A stretch of DNA of 64,000 nt from Cystobacter fuscus (GCF_002305875.1 NZ_CP022098.1:9672001-9736000); one strand, 5' to 3'; numbered from the stretch's first letter, positions 18,683 to 28,856 are shown. The notes: generated by a model not told the origin, from the letters alone. Numbers and translations are program-made.

Positions 18683-18896
18683 CCGCTTCGAGACCTCCCG
18701 AACTCCGCTGGAACTCCACCCGGAAGCGCGGCCCCACGGCCACTGCCCACGGTGGGGCGGGGATAAGAGCACGGGACCCGCGAGCGGGCAATGTTCGCGC
18801 TCCTCGCGGGCACGCCGGGCTTGACGGCCCAAGAGGCGTCCACTACCAGGGATGCCCACGCGCGGAAGCGAGCGGGACACGCGAGGACCTGGAGCG

Positions 18897-19163
18897 ATGA
18901 GCCGACGTCAGCGAGCGAGGACGATCACCGAGCTGGAGCCCTCCCCGGCCCCGGCCACCGGCACGACCGAGCCTCCCCCTCCGCCGGATCCCCTCTACGG
19001 CGTGGCCCTGCTCAAGATGGCCCTGGAGCTCAAGCGCCAGCGCGAGCGCTCCCCGGAGGAGATCCTCCGCGGCGTGCTCGCGCGCATGCGGCTGTCCGAA
19101 GAGGAGTTCCGCGCCTGGCTCGCGCACCAGGGCGAGCTGGCCAAGGTGTTCGGCGGCCCCTGA
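18897..19163 (+). CDS. Small uncharacterised protein, helical C-terminus
   Basis: The 88-residue product starts from an ATG with GGAG upstream. The first third is Pro/Thr-rich and probably disordered (SPAPATGTTEPPPPPDP). The rest is strongly helical: LYGVALLKMALELKRQRERSPEEILRGVLARMRLSEEEFRAWLAHQGELAKVFG. No known motif was recognised. It is the only plus-strand gene between 18,059 and 28,300 and lies between divergent and convergent neighbours. The coding-like composition and RBS support a real gene. Confidence 0.6.
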   Translation: MSRRQRARTITELEPSPAPATGTTEPPPPPDPLYGVALLKMALELKRQRERSPEEILRGVLARMRLSEEEFRAWLAHQGELAKVFGGP

Positions 19164-19184
19164 GCACAGGGCCCCCGAGCCCGC

Positions 19185-19583
19185 TCAGCGCGCGGCCAGC
19201 CAGCCCAGGAGGACGGTGTCCACGGCGTTGCTCAGGGACTTGCAGAACGAGTACTCGGTGCGAAGCCGCTCCACGGGTGAAGCCGCCTCGAAGCGCCGCG
19301 TCTCGAAGAAGAGCGCGTACACCACCTGATCGCCCACCTTGGAGCGGATGCCCAGGTGCTCACCCTGTACGTCCATCTGCGGCAGCAACATCCTATCCAA
19401 CGAGCGGTACACCCGGGCCATGTCCCGCGTGGCGCCCACGAAGGCGTTCTCGTCGAGGACCGGAATGGGTGCCGGATCTCCCCACTGCAGGAGCACCTGT
19501 CCCTCCACGCGCGCGAACACCGCGTACACCACGCCGAAGCGGTGGAGGATGGGCTCCAGGGTCTCCACGGGCAGGGGCTTCAT
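19185..19583 (-). CDS. Uncharacterised protein coupled to rsmA (possible roadblock/LC7-like fold)
   Basis: The 132-residue product's ATG overlaps the rsmA stop as TGATG. Alternating hydrophobic strands (VVYAVFARVEGQVLLQWGDPAPIPV, then GEHLGIRSKVGDQVVYALFFETRRF) and a helical end (LRTEYSFCKSLSNAVDTVLLGWLAAR) are compatible with a roadblock/longin-like alpha-beta fold, common in myxobacterial GTPase regulation. That is a guess from pattern only. No catalytic motif was seen. Confidence 0.65.
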   Translation of the reverse strand: MKPLPVETLEPILHRFGVVYAVFARVEGQVLLQWGDPAPIPVLDENAFVGATRDMARVYRSLDRMLLPQMDVQGEHLGIRSKVGDQVVYALFFETRRFEAASPVERLRTEYSFCKSLSNAVDTVLLGWLAAR

Positions 19584-20425
19584 CACGCGCCGCGCCCCTC
19601 CTCCACCGGTCCCAGCGCGCGCTCGAGGGCGGCGAACTCCACGGACGAGAGCGTCTCCGCGCGACGCGTGGGATCGATGCCCGCCGCCGCCAGGGCCGCG
19701 AGGAGCTGCTCGTGCGTGCCCAGCGACTTGTCGGACTTGAGCGAGTTGATGAGCGTCTTGCGGCGCTGGGCGAAGCCCGCCTTCACCACGCGGATGAAGC
19801 GCGCGCCATCCACCACCGGCGCCAGGGGCTCGGGGCGGCGGATGAGCCGCAGCACCGCCGAGTCCACCTTGGGCGGCGGATGGAAGCGCTCCGCCTCGAT
19901 GTCGAAGAGGTTCTCCGCGCTGAAATAGAGGCCGAGGATGGCGGTGAGCAACCCGTACTCCCGCCCACCCGGCTCCGCCGACAGCCGGTCCACCACTTCC
20001 TTCTGCAGGGTGAAGACGGCGCGCGTCACGTGCTCGCGCTGCTCGAGCACCTGGAAGAGGATGGAGCTCGTCAGGTGGTAGGGCAGATTGCCCGCGACCT
20101 TCACCTCGGGAGCACCCGCCACCTCGGCGAAGTCCACCGTGGCCGCGTTGCCATCCACCACGCGCACCCCGGGGATGGCCTCCTTCTCCAGCACCGCGAT
20201 CATGTCGCGGTCCTTCTCCACCACCGTCACGGCCGCGCGCGTGGCGGCCAGGAAGCGCGTGAGGTGGCCCAGGCCCGGACCCAGCTCCACCACGGGCTCG
20301 CCCTCGCGCAACTCCAGCGCGTCGGCGATGGCCTCCAGCACGTCCGGATCTCCCAGGAAGTTCTGCCCCCAGCTGTGCTTGGCCCTCAGGCCGTGGCGCT
20401 GGAGGATTTCACGAGGTGTCTCCAC
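19583..20425 (-). CDS. rsmA: 16S rRNA dimethyladenosine transferase
   Basis: RsmA (KsgA) dimethylates A1518 and A1519 of 16S rRNA late in 30S assembly. The 280-residue product begins with the family's LRAKHSWGQNFLGDPDVLEAIA. The SAM motif VVELGPGLGHLTRFLA, VVEKDRDMIAVL, and the NLPYHLTSSILF motif that accepts the adenine follow, then the C-terminal helical domain with FAQRRKTLINSL. The GTG at 20425 with GGGAGA upstream is preferred to a longer in-frame start inside tsaD. It lies 13 bp past the tsaD stop region on the same strand. Confidence 0.95.
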   Translation of the reverse strand: METPREILQRHGLRAKHSWGQNFLGDPDVLEAIADALELREGEPVVELGPGLGHLTRFLAATRAAVTVVEKDRDMIAVLEKEAIPGVRVVDGNAATVDFAEVAGAPEVKVAGNLPYHLTSSILFQVLEQREHVTRAVFTLQKEVVDRLSAEPGGREYGLLTAILGLYFSAENLFDIEAERFHPPPKVDSAVLRLIRRPEPLAPVVDGARFIRVVKAGFAQRRKTLINSLKSDKSLGTHEQLLAALAAAGIDPTRRAETLSSVEFAALERALGPVEEGRGA

Positions 20426-20438
20426 GGAGTCTCTCCCT

Positions 20439-21443
20439 TCACATGCGCCAGGCGGGATCCGCGGACAGACTGAAGTCACCCCTCAGTCCCCGCCTCCAGG
20501 CCTCGTAGCCCGCCACGGCGATCATCGCGCCATTGTCCGTGCACAACCGCACCGGGGGAAGAAAGAGCTTCAGGTTGCGCTCCCGCGCGCGCTCCAGGCA
20601 GAGCGAGCGCAGACGCGAGTTGGCCGCCACACCGCCGCACACCACCAGGCGCTGCAGGCCGAGCCGACGCGCCGCGGCGACGAACTTGCGGCTGAGCGCG
20701 TCCGCCACCGCCTCCTGGAAGGAAGCACACAGGTCCGCCAGGGCCTGACCCTCGGGCATGCCGTGCTTCTTCACGTGGTGCAGCACCGCCGTCTTCAACC
20801 CGGAGAAGGACCAGTCGAAGTTCTCCGCGCCGGGCAGCGCGCGGGGAAACCGGATGGCCTCCGGGTTGCCCTTCTGGGCGAGCTGATCGATGGGCAGGCC
20901 CCCCGGATAGGGCAGGCCGAGGATGCGCGCCGTCTTGTCATAGGCCTCGCCCGCGGCGTCGTCGCGGGTGCTGCCCACCAGCCGGTAGTGGCCATAGTCG
21001 CGCACCTCGTAGAGGCTGGTGTGCCCTCCGGACACCACGAGCCCGAGGAAGGGCGGCTCCGGGGCGTCCTCCAGCAGCCGGATGGCGAGCAGGTGGCCCT
21101 CGAGGTGGTTGGCGCCCACGAAGGGCTTGCCGGTGGCGAGGCTCAGCGACTTGGCCACCTGCACGCCCACCAGGAGGGCGCCGATGAGGCCCGGGCCCGA
21201 GGTGACGGCGATGAGGTCCACGTCGTCGAGCGTCTTGCCCGCGCGCGTCAGCGCCTCGTGCAGCACGGGCATGACCTGCATCACGTGGTTGCGGCTGGCG
21301 AGCTCCGGCACCACCCCACCCCATCGCCGGTGGATGTCCACCTGGGTGGAGACGACGTCGGAGAGCACCCGCCGACCGTCCTCGACGAGGGCGGCGGCGG
21401 TTTCATCACAGGAGGTTTCGAGTCCGAGTACGAGCAAGGGCAC
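20439..21443 (-). CDS. tsaD: tRNA N6-adenosine threonylcarbamoyltransferase
   Basis: TsaD transfers threonylcarbamoyl to A37 of ANN-decoding tRNAs with TsaB/TsaE. The 334-residue product opens with LVLGLETSCDETAAALV and has metal-binding H113 and H117 (ANHLEGHL), GLVVSGGHTSLYEV, FSGLKTAV and VVCGGVAANSRLR. Length and all motifs are normal. It lies upstream of rsmA in the same direction and 27 bp downstream of the response regulator gene's stop. Confidence 0.97.
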   Translation of the reverse strand: MPLLVLGLETSCDETAAALVEDGRRVLSDVVSTQVDIHRRWGGVVPELASRNHVMQVMPVLHEALTRAGKTLDDVDLIAVTSGPGLIGALLVGVQVAKSLSLATGKPFVGANHLEGHLLAIRLLEDAPEPPFLGLVVSGGHTSLYEVRDYGHYRLVGSTRDDAAGEAYDKTARILGLPYPGGLPIDQLAQKGNPEAIRFPRALPGAENFDWSFSGLKTAVLHHVKKHGMPEGQALADLCASFQEAVADALSRKFVAAARRLGLQRLVVCGGVAANSRLRSLCLERARERNLKLFLPPVRLCTDNGAMIAVAGYEAWRRGLRGDFSLSADPAWRM

Positions 21444-21470
21444 CTCTCTACCAGGAGCCCGCCGTCGCGC

Positions 21471-24104
21471 CTACTGGCCGAGCACCTTGAGGGAGGCCCG
21501 CGCGTCCGGAGCGTACTTCCCGGAGGGTTCCAGGGTGAGATAGCGCTTGTAGGCCTCGATTGCCTTCTTGTTCTGCCGGGACTGCTCGCGGGCCACGCCG
21601 AGGAACAGCCAGGCGCTGGCGTTGCGGGGCTGCTCCCGCGTCACGTTCTCCAGCAACTCGATGGCCTCCCGGTACTGCCCCGTCTCGCCGCGCACGAGCG
21701 AGATGCCCAGTCCCGCCTTGGCCTCGGTGGAATCCGGCTTGAGCGTGAGCATCTGACGGTAGCTCCGGGCCGCGGCCTGATAACGCTCGCCGGCCAGGGA
21801 CTTGCGCGCCTGGCGCACCAGCTCGGCGTACTGGGCCTCGGGATCCGGCGCGGCCGTCCCCGCGACCGGCTCCTTGGTGTCCTCCACCGGGGGCGTGCCG
21901 TTCGCCGCGGCGGCGCCGGTGGGGGGCGTCGCTGGCTGGGCGGGGGCCTGGGCCTCCGGCTTCGGCGGCTCGGGCTGCTTGGGCTCGGACGGAGGGGGCG
22001 TCTTGGGAGGAGTCGCCGTGGAGGCGGGCACGGTGCTCGGCACCGGCGCGGGCGGAGGCGTGCTCTCGCCACCCGATCGGGTCATCACCACCACCCCGGC
22101 GGCCAGGGCGATCACCGCGACCCCCACGCCGATGAAGAGGCCCGTCCGCTTCGGCGCGACGGGCGCCTCCGGCTTGCGCTCCGACGGCACCGGACGGGGC
22201 CTGGGCTCCGGCCGGGCCTCCACCTTCGGCTCGGGCCGGGGCTCGGGCTTCGGCTCGGGCCGAGCCTCCACCTTCGGCGCGGGCATGGGCTCGGGCAGGG
22301 CCTCCAGCACGGGCTCCGGCAGGGCCTCCAACACGGGCATGGGCTCCGGCTCGGGCATGGGCTCCGGTATGGGCTCCAGCACGGGCATGGGCTCCGGCTC
22401 GGGCATGGGCTCGGGCTGGACCTCCAGCACGGGCATGGGAGCCTCGACAGGCGCCGGAGGCTCGGACACCGGCGGCGGAGCCGGCTCGATCACCGCGCTC
22501 GACACCAGGGTGACTTCCTCCGCCGGACCCGCGGGCTCGGGAGGAAGCACCACGGGCAGCGGATTGGGCTCCACCGCGGCCCCTCCGAAGATGGGACCCC
22601 GGGACATGGAGGAGGAGGACAACTCCCCGAGCGACATGGAAGCCGCCGTGGAAGCGGCCGTGGCTCCGGCGGCGGACACGGGAGCCGGAGCGCGCGGAGC
22701 CGGGGACCAGCCCGGGCCCCAACCCCCCGTGGAGCCGAGGCCATCCTCATCCACCCGGTTCCAATCGAGCAGCAGGCTGCGCTGCGCCTGCTCCTTGGCA
22801 CGGTGCGCGGGGGCGGGATCCACGAGGAACGAGGAGCCCTCGGCGGTGCGCGGGGGCGCGATGATGTCCGCCTCGGGAGCGGAGGGCGAGCGACGCCGGG
22901 ACTCGAAGACGACCACGTTGGCGAGCCGCGGGGGAACCTCCGCCTCGGAGGGCGGCGGGAGCGAGGCGCGCACCTCGGGGGCCGGCGGCACGACGGGCGC
23001 CGCGGTGACGGGCGCCTCCACCATGAGCGTGGGGGCCTCGGGCACGGGCGCGAGAGTCGGCGCGGGAGCCGGCGCCGGCTCGACGGGAGCACTCGGCGCG
23101 GGCGCGTTGTGCAGCCACTCCTCGATGCCCGGCTTGCCGCTCTGCACGGGCTCCTGCGAGACACTGCCCAGCTCGCGGATGAGGCCCTCGAAGTACAGCT
23201 TGCTGATGATGCCCAGCGCCGCCAGGTCGTCGAAGTCCGAGTCCTCCACCACGCGGCTCAGGGTGCGCTTGCCATCGAAGAGGCGCAAAAGCCCGTTGAC
23301 CTCGTCCGGAATCTCCGAGAGCCGATCGGCCAGCTGGTGGTAGTCGATCTCGAACACCGTCTCCAGGGGCGGCAGCTGCTCGAGCATGCGGCCCCACTCG
23401 TCCAGCCGGCGCATGCCCTCCATGAGCAGGCCCTGGGTGGAGACCTCGATGCGCTCGGAGCGATCCAGCGCGGAGAACTGCACCTCGAACTCGCCCTCGG
23501 TGGCGTTGAGCAGCCGGTAGAAGGCGTTCTCGCCCTTGAGCCGACCCATCTCCGCGTCGATGACGCGGCCTTCCTTGAAGTAGATGGTGGCGACGCGATC
23601 GCCCTTGATGGAGATGGTGCCCGTCTTGCGGCCGATCTCGAACGTCTGCACCAGGTCCACGACGCCCATGTCGACCAGGTTGCCCGCGAACCCACCCTTG
23701 GTGGTCTCGCGCCGCTCGATGCGCTCCTTGTCCGCCTTCTGGAGGATCATCGTCACGCGGGTGACGATCTCCTTGATGTAGATGGGCTTGGTCAGATAGT
23801 CGTCCGCCCCCATCTCCAGGCCCTTCACCTTGGCCTCGACCGCCTTCTGGTTGGTGAGGAAGACGAAGGGAATGTGCTTGTAGCGCTCCTCGGATTTGAG
23901 CGTCCGGCACAGCTCCAGACCGTCCATCTCGGGCATCTTCGTGTCGGACAGCACGAGGTCCGGCGTGCTGATCTGCACCTTCTCGAGCGCGTCCTTGCCG
24001 TGAACAGCGGTCGTGACGGAGAAGCCAGCCTTCTTCAGGCTGACCTCCATGACACGGAGACTCTTCGGGTCACTATCGACCAGGAGCAGGTGCTGCTTGG
24101 CCAC
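21471..24104 (-). CDS. Response regulator-DUF4388-TPR membrane protein
   Basis: The 877-residue multidomain product starts with a receiver domain (1-120) with D54 as phospho-acceptor, T84 and K106. A DUF4388 (PATAN-like) domain follows (about 137-210: [29 protein letters not shown]). Next is a long Pro/Glu/Ala-rich linker with [12 protein letters not shown]-type repeats (about 555-640), a membrane helix ([20 protein letters not shown], about 675) and C-terminal TPR units ([28 protein letters not shown] onwards). It is probably a two-component output or scaffold protein with a periplasmic or cytoplasmic TPR end. The partner kinase is not adjacent. The next gene upstream also has a DUF4388-like start and a TPR end. 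Confidence 0.85.
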   Translation of the reverse strand: MAKQHLLLVDSDPKSLRVMEVSLKKAGFSVTTAVHGKDALEKVQISTPDLVLSDTKMPEMDGLELCRTLKSEERYKHIPFVFLTNQKAVEAKVKGLEMGADDYLTKPIYIKEIVTRVTMILQKADKERIERRETTKGGFAGNLVDMGVVDLVQTFEIGRKTGTISIKGDRVATIYFKEGRVIDAEMGRLKGENAFYRLLNATEGEFEVQFSALDRSERIEVSTQGLLMEGMRRLDEWGRMLEQLPPLETVFEIDYHQLADRLSEIPDEVNGLLRLFDGKRTLSRVVEDSDFDDLAALGIISKLYFEGLIRELGSVSQEPVQSGKPGIEEWLHNAPAPSAPVEPAPAPAPTLAPVPEAPTLMVEAPVTAAPVVPPAPEVRASLPPPSEAEVPPRLANVVVFESRRRSPSAPEADIIAPPRTAEGSSFLVDPAPAHRAKEQAQRSLLLDWNRVDEDGLGSTGGWGPGWSPAPRAPAPVSAAGATAASTAASMSLGELSSSSMSRGPIFGGAAVEPNPLPVVLPPEPAGPAEEVTLVSSAVIEPAPPPVSEPPAPVEAPMPVLEVQPEPMPEPEPMPVLEPIPEPMPEPEPMPVLEALPEPVLEALPEPMPAPKVEARPEPKPEPRPEPKVEARPEPRPRPVPSERKPEAPVAPKRTGLFIGVGVAVIALAAGVVVMTRSGGESTPPPAPVPSTVPASTATPPKTPPPSEPKQPEPPKPEAQAPAQPATPPTGAAAANGTPPVEDTKEPVAGTAAPDPEAQYAELVRQARKSLAGERYQAAARSYRQMLTLKPDSTEAKAGLGISLVRGETGQYREAIELLENVTREQPRNASAWLFLGVAREQSRQNKKAIEAYKRYLTLEPSGKYAPDARASLKVLGQ

Positions 24105-24296
24105 GTTCGATTGCCTTTCGCTGCGGACGGCCTACCAGGGAAGGCCGGCGCCGAGAAAGCGGGATGATCGGGCCCGCTCTCCTGGGCTGTCAATGGTCGT
24201 GGGAGAGGGAACTCGCCGAGCATCCAGGAGGACGAGCACGTGCCCGGCGAGGCCGGACACCGGGAACCCGGACGTGGCGAGCCCTCCCGGCGCGGT

Positions 24297-27200
24297 TCAG
24301 CGGAAGAGGCCACCCTTCTTGGTGGGAGGCGGATTCTTCTTGCGCATCTCGATGAGCCGCAGCTCCTGGTTGGCCTCCAGATGCTTGGGACTCGCACGGA
24401 TGGCCTCGCGGAAGTGCCGCTCGGCGCGCTCCATGTCGCCCTCGACCCGGGCAATCACCCCGAGCTGGTAGTGGGCCCGGTCGCAGCGCGGATCCATCTT
24501 CAGCGCCTCGGCCATCATCTGCCTGGCGCGGGAGACCTCGGCCTTGCGCTGGGGGTCCATGTAGATGGCCCAGCCCCGAGCGGCCAGGTACACGGCGCGG
24601 GGCTCGGCCTGGAAGGCGCGGTCGAAATGGTCGGCCGCCGCCACGAAGTCGCGCTTGCGGAAGAAGATCTCCCCCGCCTTGAAGAGCTCGTTGGGATCTT
24701 CCCCGGAGGACCGTTGCGGCGGCGGTTGGAACGAGCCCTTGGAGCGCAGCTCCTGGAGGTAGGCCGCGCGCTTCGCGTCGTCGTAGAGAACGTCATAGGC
24801 CTCGCGGACGGCCTCGTAGACGAGGGTCATGCGCGGAGCGAGCGCGGAGAGCGATGGCGGCAGACGATCCGGGTGGAAGCGCTTGGCGAGCGCGACGAAG
24901 GCCGTCTTCACCTGCTCGCGCTTGACGTCCGGGCCGATGGCGAGTCCCAACAGGGAGAAGTAATCCTGCTTGGACTGCACGTCGGCGTAGCGCTTCTCGA
25001 TGAGCTGGGCGAGCTGCTGCTCCTCGTCGAGGCCCTGCGCGGACGCCGCGGCGGGCGCGGGCACTGGCGGAGTGGGCGAGAGTACCGGCGCAGACACCGG
25101 ACGGGCTCCAATGTCCATGGCCCGCTGAGGCGGGGGCTGAGGTTCGACGGCCCGCGGGTCGCCAGCGGGAGGGCTCGGAGCCTCGTTCTCGAAGGGCAGA
25201 TCGACCCATTCCGCGAGCGAGTCGGCCTCATCGATCAGCGGCGCGGCAGCGGGCGACGCGACCACGGGCTGGGAAACCGGCTCGGCGGGAGGCGGGGCGG
25301 CAACGACGGCCGCCGAGGGCACCTCGACCTGAACGAACGACTCCAGTTGACCGTCGACCTGCTGCAGCGCGGCCTCGAACGAAGCGCTGATGTCCCCCGG
25401 AGCCTCGCCCGGCTGGGACTTGCCGAACCCCATGCTGCCCCATTGGGCGTCCTCGAGCATGGGACGCGGGGCCTGGACGCCCTGGGGAGCGGGAGGAGGA
25501 GCAGCGGGAGGAATACCCCGCGTGGACAGGTTCGGAGGAACGACCGATTCCGGAGCGGGTGGACGAGGAGCGGACGGAGGGGCGCCAGCCGAGGGCGAAC
25601 GCATGCCCGGCGGAACGGAGGTCGTGAACGGGCGAGCGCCAGCCGAGGGCGAGCGCAGCCCTGGCGGGACGTCGGCACGAGGAGCAACGGCTCGGGACGG
25701 AACGGCCACGGGAGGCGGAGTGATGAGGGGCTCGGACCAATCGGTGGCGGTGAGCATGTCCCAGGATTCTTCTGGAGCGGGAGCCACGAGCGTGGGCGAT
25801 GGGGGAACAGGTGCCGTGACGGTTTCCGCGGTGGTGGGAACGAACGCCGCGACCCCCTCGCCGGGGGTGGAAACGGGCTCCTCGATGAGCCAGTCCTCGG
25901 GAGGACTGCTCCCCGTCCGACGCAGTGCCTCCTGCATGTCCTGCATCCGCGCGGCATCGGCCTGCGCACGCGCCAGTCGGAGCCCCTCCGTGTCTTCGTG
26001 CCCGGGCAGTTCGGCGGCCACCGGGAGCTCGAAGTCCACGGCGATGTTCTCCTCGGGGGGAGGCACGGCCGCATCCGGGAAGGCATTGAACCAGCCCTCG
26101 GACGAAGGAGCGATGTCGGCGAGCGACACCTCGATCTGCGGACCCGAACTGGACTCAGGCACTTCAGGAGTGACCGGGGCCGCGGTGAAGAAAAACTCCC
26201 CGTCTCCCAGTTGGGCCAATTCGGCGAGCTGAGCCACATCCGACAACTGCGAGACTTCGACAGGACCTCGCGCCTCCGCGACACGAGCGGTCTCCGCGAG
26301 GCGTGCCCACTCCTCCGCTCGACGCCATGACTCCTCGGCCTGCCGGGCCTCTTCCGCCTGCCGGACCTCTTCCGCCCGTCGCGCGGCTTCGACCTGCTGG
26401 GCCTCTTCCGCCAGCCGGGCCTCTTCGGCCAGTCGCGCGGCTTCAGCCTGCTGGGCCTCTTCCGCCAGCCGGGCCTCTTCCGCCAGTCGCACGGCTTCGG
26501 CAAACCGGACCTCTTCCGCCAGCCGGGCCTCTTCCGCCAACCGGGCCTCTTCAGCCTGCCGGGCCTCTTCAGCCAGTCGCACGGCTTCGGCAAACCGGGC
26601 CTCTTCCGCCAGCCGGGCCTCTTCCGCCAACCGAGCCTCTTCAGCCTGCCGGGCCTCTTCCGCCAACCGGGCCTCTTCCGCTAGCCGTGCCTCTTCAGCC
26701 AGCCGGGCCTCCTCAGCCAGTCGCACGGCTTCGGCAAACCGGGCCTCTTCCTCGAGTCGAGCGGCTTCCGCCAACCGGGCTTCTTCCTCGAGTCGTGCCT
26801 CTTCGGCCAGTCGAGCGGCTTCCGCCTGCCGAGCCTCCTCAGCCCGTCGCGCCTCCTCAGCCCGCCGAGCCTCTTCGACCCGCCGCACCTCTTCGGCCAA
26901 CCGGGCTTCTTCCGCCCGTCGCGCCTCTTCCGCCAAACGGGCCACTTCCGCCCGTCGTGCGTCTTCCGCCCGTCGCGCCTCTTCCGCGAGTCGCGCCTCT
27001 TCGGCCAACCGGGCCTCTTCGGCCAACCGGGCCTCTTCGGCCCGCCGTGCCTCTTCGATCAACCGGGCTTCTTCCGCCCGTCGCGCCTCTTCGGCCAGCC
27101 GCGCCTCTTCGGCCAGCCGCGCTTCTTCCGCCAACCGGGCCTCTTCCGCCCGCCGAGCCTCCTCGGCCAGCCGAGCCTCCTCGGCCAGCCGAGCCTCCTC

Positions 27201-28301
27201 GGCCAACCGGGCTTCTTCCGCCCGTCGCGCCTCTTCGGCCAGCCGAACCTCTTCCGCCAACCGGGCCTCTTCGACCAGCCGGGCTTCTTCCGCCAATCGG
27301 GCCTCTTCCGCCCGTCGCGATTCTTCCGCTCGTCGCGCCTCTTCGGCCAACCGAGCCTCTTCGGCCAACCGAGCCTCTTCGGCCAACCGGGCTTCTTCCG
27401 CCCGTCGCGCCTCTTCGGCCAACCGAGCTTCTTCCGCCCGCCGCGCCTCTTCCGCCCGTCGCGCCTCTTCGGCCAGCTGAGCGGCTTCCGCCTGCCGAGC
27501 CTCTTCGGCCCGTCGCGCTTCTTCCGCCAACCGAGCCTCTTCCGCCCGTCGCGCCTCTTCGGCCCGTCGCGCTTCTTCCGCCAACCGGGCTTCTTCCGCC
27601 CGTCGCGCCTCTTCGGCCAGCCGCGCTTCTTCCGCCAACCGGGCCTCTTCCTCCCGTCGCGCGTTCTCGCGCGCCATCCAGTCCTCGACGGACAAGGACT
27701 CGACGAGGCCCTCACGCTCCAGCACATGAAGCAGCGTCCGCGAGCCGAGCGTCAGCCCCTCCAACCTCTTGAAGTCCACCAACGACGAGAGAAACGCCAT
27801 CTCGTCCTCGCCCGACACCCAGGGAGCGCAGGCCGCCGCATCCGCGCAGCGGAACATGCGTGGCGCGGAGGGCTCGCCCTCGACGGGCTCCAGCGCGGCA
27901 CGCACGACGCGCGCGCCCGCGATGGGGCGGAACATCGCCTCGATCCCGTCCTCCTCGAAAGCGGCATGCTCGGCGAGCTGGCTCAGGCGCCGCACCTCGG
28001 CGAGCACCTGCTGCTCGGCCACCCTGCCCGGCTCCAGTCCCAACTCCTCCAGCAGGTCCTCGTCCGGGGAGCCCGCGCTCTCCCGGGCCCAGAGCGCATC
28101 CAGCAGTCCGGCGTGGATGCGGCCAGCCTGTACCAGGGCCTGCACCGGGGTCTGGAAGCCGAAGCCGAGCCGGGTTCCCACCAGGTCACCTCCCTGGAGG
28201 AACAGCAGCGACTGCCGGCCGCCGGCGCTCAGCGTGAGGCGGCCGGTGGCGCGGGACTTGTGGGCGGAGTAGAGGGTTTCAGCGACCTGCGAAGCGGACA
28301 T
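24297..28301 (-). CDS. Giant DUF4388-like / EAR-repeat helix / DnaJ / TPR protein
   Basis: The 1334-residue product's first ~200 residues (ATGRLTLSAGGRQSLLFLQGGDLVG, then LVQAGRIHAGLLDALW) resemble DUF4388. From about 215 to 665 it is an almost pure 6-residue EARLAE/EARRAE repeat. A low-complexity Pro/Ala/Ser region leads to a J domain (about 1110-1185) with an intact HPD near 1142 (LAKRFHPDRLPP), then TPR-like helices (about 1210-1320). Arg and Glu spaced i to i+3/i+4 predict a rigid single alpha-helix of some tens of nanometres. J domains stimulate Hsp70, so it may recruit DnaK to a scaffold. The biological role is unknown. Confidence 0.85.
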   Translation of the reverse strand: MSASQVAETLYSAHKSRATGRLTLSAGGRQSLLFLQGGDLVGTRLGFGFQTPVQALVQAGRIHAGLLDALWARESAGSPDEDLLEELGLEPGRVAEQQVLAEVRRLSQLAEHAAFEEDGIEAMFRPIAGARVVRAALEPVEGEPSAPRMFRCADAAACAPWVSGEDEMAFLSSLVDFKRLEGLTLGSRTLLHVLEREGLVESLSVEDWMARENARREEEARLAEEARLAEEARRAEEARLAEEARRAEEARRAEEARLAEEARRAEEARQAEAAQLAEEARRAEEARRAEEARLAEEARRAEEARLAEEARLAEEARLAEEARRAEESRRAEEARLAEEARLVEEARLAEEVRLAEEARRAEEARLAEEARLAEEARLAEEARRAEEARLAEEARLAEEARLAEEARRAEEARLIEEARRAEEARLAEEARLAEEARLAEEARRAEDARRAEVARLAEEARRAEEARLAEEVRRVEEARRAEEARRAEEARQAEAARLAEEARLEEEARLAEAARLEEEARFAEAVRLAEEARLAEEARLAEEARLAEEARQAEEARLAEEARLAEEARFAEAVRLAEEARQAEEARLAEEARLAEEVRFAEAVRLAEEARLAEEAQQAEAARLAEEARLAEEAQQVEAARRAEEVRQAEEARQAEESWRRAEEWARLAETARVAEARGPVEVSQLSDVAQLAELAQLGDGEFFFTAAPVTPEVPESSSGPQIEVSLADIAPSSEGWFNAFPDAAVPPPEENIAVDFELPVAAELPGHEDTEGLRLARAQADAARMQDMQEALRRTGSSPPEDWLIEEPVSTPGEGVAAFVPTTAETVTAPVPPSPTLVAPAPEESWDMLTATDWSEPLITPPPVAVPSRAVAPRADVPPGLRSPSAGARPFTTSVPPGMRSPSAGAPPSAPRPPAPESVVPPNLSTRGIPPAAPPPAPQGVQAPRPMLEDAQWGSMGFGKSQPGEAPGDISASFEAALQQVDGQLESFVQVEVPSAAVVAAPPPAEPVSQPVVASPAAAPLIDEADSLAEWVDLPFENEAPSPPAGDPRAVEPQPPPQRAMDIGARPVSAPVLSPTPPVPAPAAASAQGLDEEQQLAQLIEKRYADVQSKQDYFSLLGLAIGPDVKREQVKTAFVALAKRFHPDRLPPSLSALAPRMTLVYEAVREAYDVLYDDAKRAAYLQELRSKGSFQPPPQRSSGEDPNELFKAGEIFFRKRDFVAAADHFDRAFQAEPRAVYLAARGWAIYMDPQRKAEVSRARQMMAEALKMDPRCDRAHYQLGVIARVEGDMERAERHFREAIRASPKHLEANQELRLIEMRKKNPPPTKKGGLFR
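26310..27655 (-). repeat. Degenerate 18-bp coding repeat array (EAR helix)
   Basis: About 1.35 kb of tandem 18-bp units encodes hexapeptides of the form EARLAE, EARRAE and EARQAE, about 75 in all by estimate. Units vary at synonymous and at Leu/Arg/Gln/Phe positions, and blocks recur at larger scale (for example the segment around 26490-26560 reappears near 26590-26640). Such arrays are prone to length change between strains. Confidence 0.9.
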
Positions 28302-28334
28302 GCGGGCCTCAGTGTAGTCGCTCCGCCCCTCCTC

Positions 28335-28838
28335 TCAACTCGGCGTGTCCGCCCGCCCGCCCGGGAGGCCGAAGCCCACCTGGCGCAGGGCCTCGTAGGC
28401 GGCGATGCCCACGGCGGTGGACAGGTTCAAGCTGCGGCGCTCGGGCAGCATGGGCAGGGTGACGGCCGTTCCCGAGCCCCCGGTCATCACCTCGGGGGGC
28501 AGGCCCTGCGTCTCCGAGCCGAAGACGAGGTGATCTCCCTCCTCGAGGCGCGCGGCGTACAGGGATGTAGCGGCGCGGGCGGAGAAGAGCCAGCGCCTGG
28601 CCGAGGGCCACTCGGCCAGATAGGCGCCGTAGTCCGGGTACAGCTTGAGGAAGACCTTGTCCCAGTAGTCGAGCCCGGCGCGCTTGAGGTGCCGGTCATC
28701 GATGGAGAAGCCCAGGGGCTCCACGAGGATGAGGCGGCAGCCGGTGACGGCGCACAGCCGGGCGATGTTGCCGGTGTTGGGGGGAATCTGCGGGGAGACG
28801 AGGACGAGGTGGAAGGGGCGCGCCAGGGGCTGGAGCAT
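28335..28838 (-). CDS. trmL: tRNA (cytidine/uridine(34)-2'-O)-methyltransferase
   Basis: TrmL is a SPOUT enzyme that methylates the wobble ribose of certain leucine tRNAs. The 167-residue product contains FHLVLVSPQIPPNTGNIARLCAVTG, LVEPLGFSIDDRHLKRAGLDYWD, LVFGSETQGLPPEV and LPMLPERRSLNLSTAVGIAAYEALR, the knot-forming SAM site. Only a few extra residues precede the conserved start. The ATG at 28838 lies 18 bp from the divergent DUF192 start and has no clear RBS. Confidence 0.95.
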   Translation of the reverse strand: MLQPLARPFHLVLVSPQIPPNTGNIARLCAVTGCRLILVEPLGFSIDDRHLKRAGLDYWDKVFLKLYPDYGAYLAEWPSARRWLFSARAATSLYAARLEEGDHLVFGSETQGLPPEVMTGGSGTAVTLPMLPERRSLNLSTAVGIAAYEALRQVGFGLPGGRADTPS

Positions 28839-28856
28839 TGGAGTAGAAAGCGCGAC

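Noticed and set aside
26303-27772. Long plus-strand open frame (Pro/Leu/Ala-rich) opposite the DnaJ protein
   Set aside because: It is the antisense of the EAR hexapeptide array; the repeat lacks stops in several frames. The minus-strand frame has recognisable domains at both ends.
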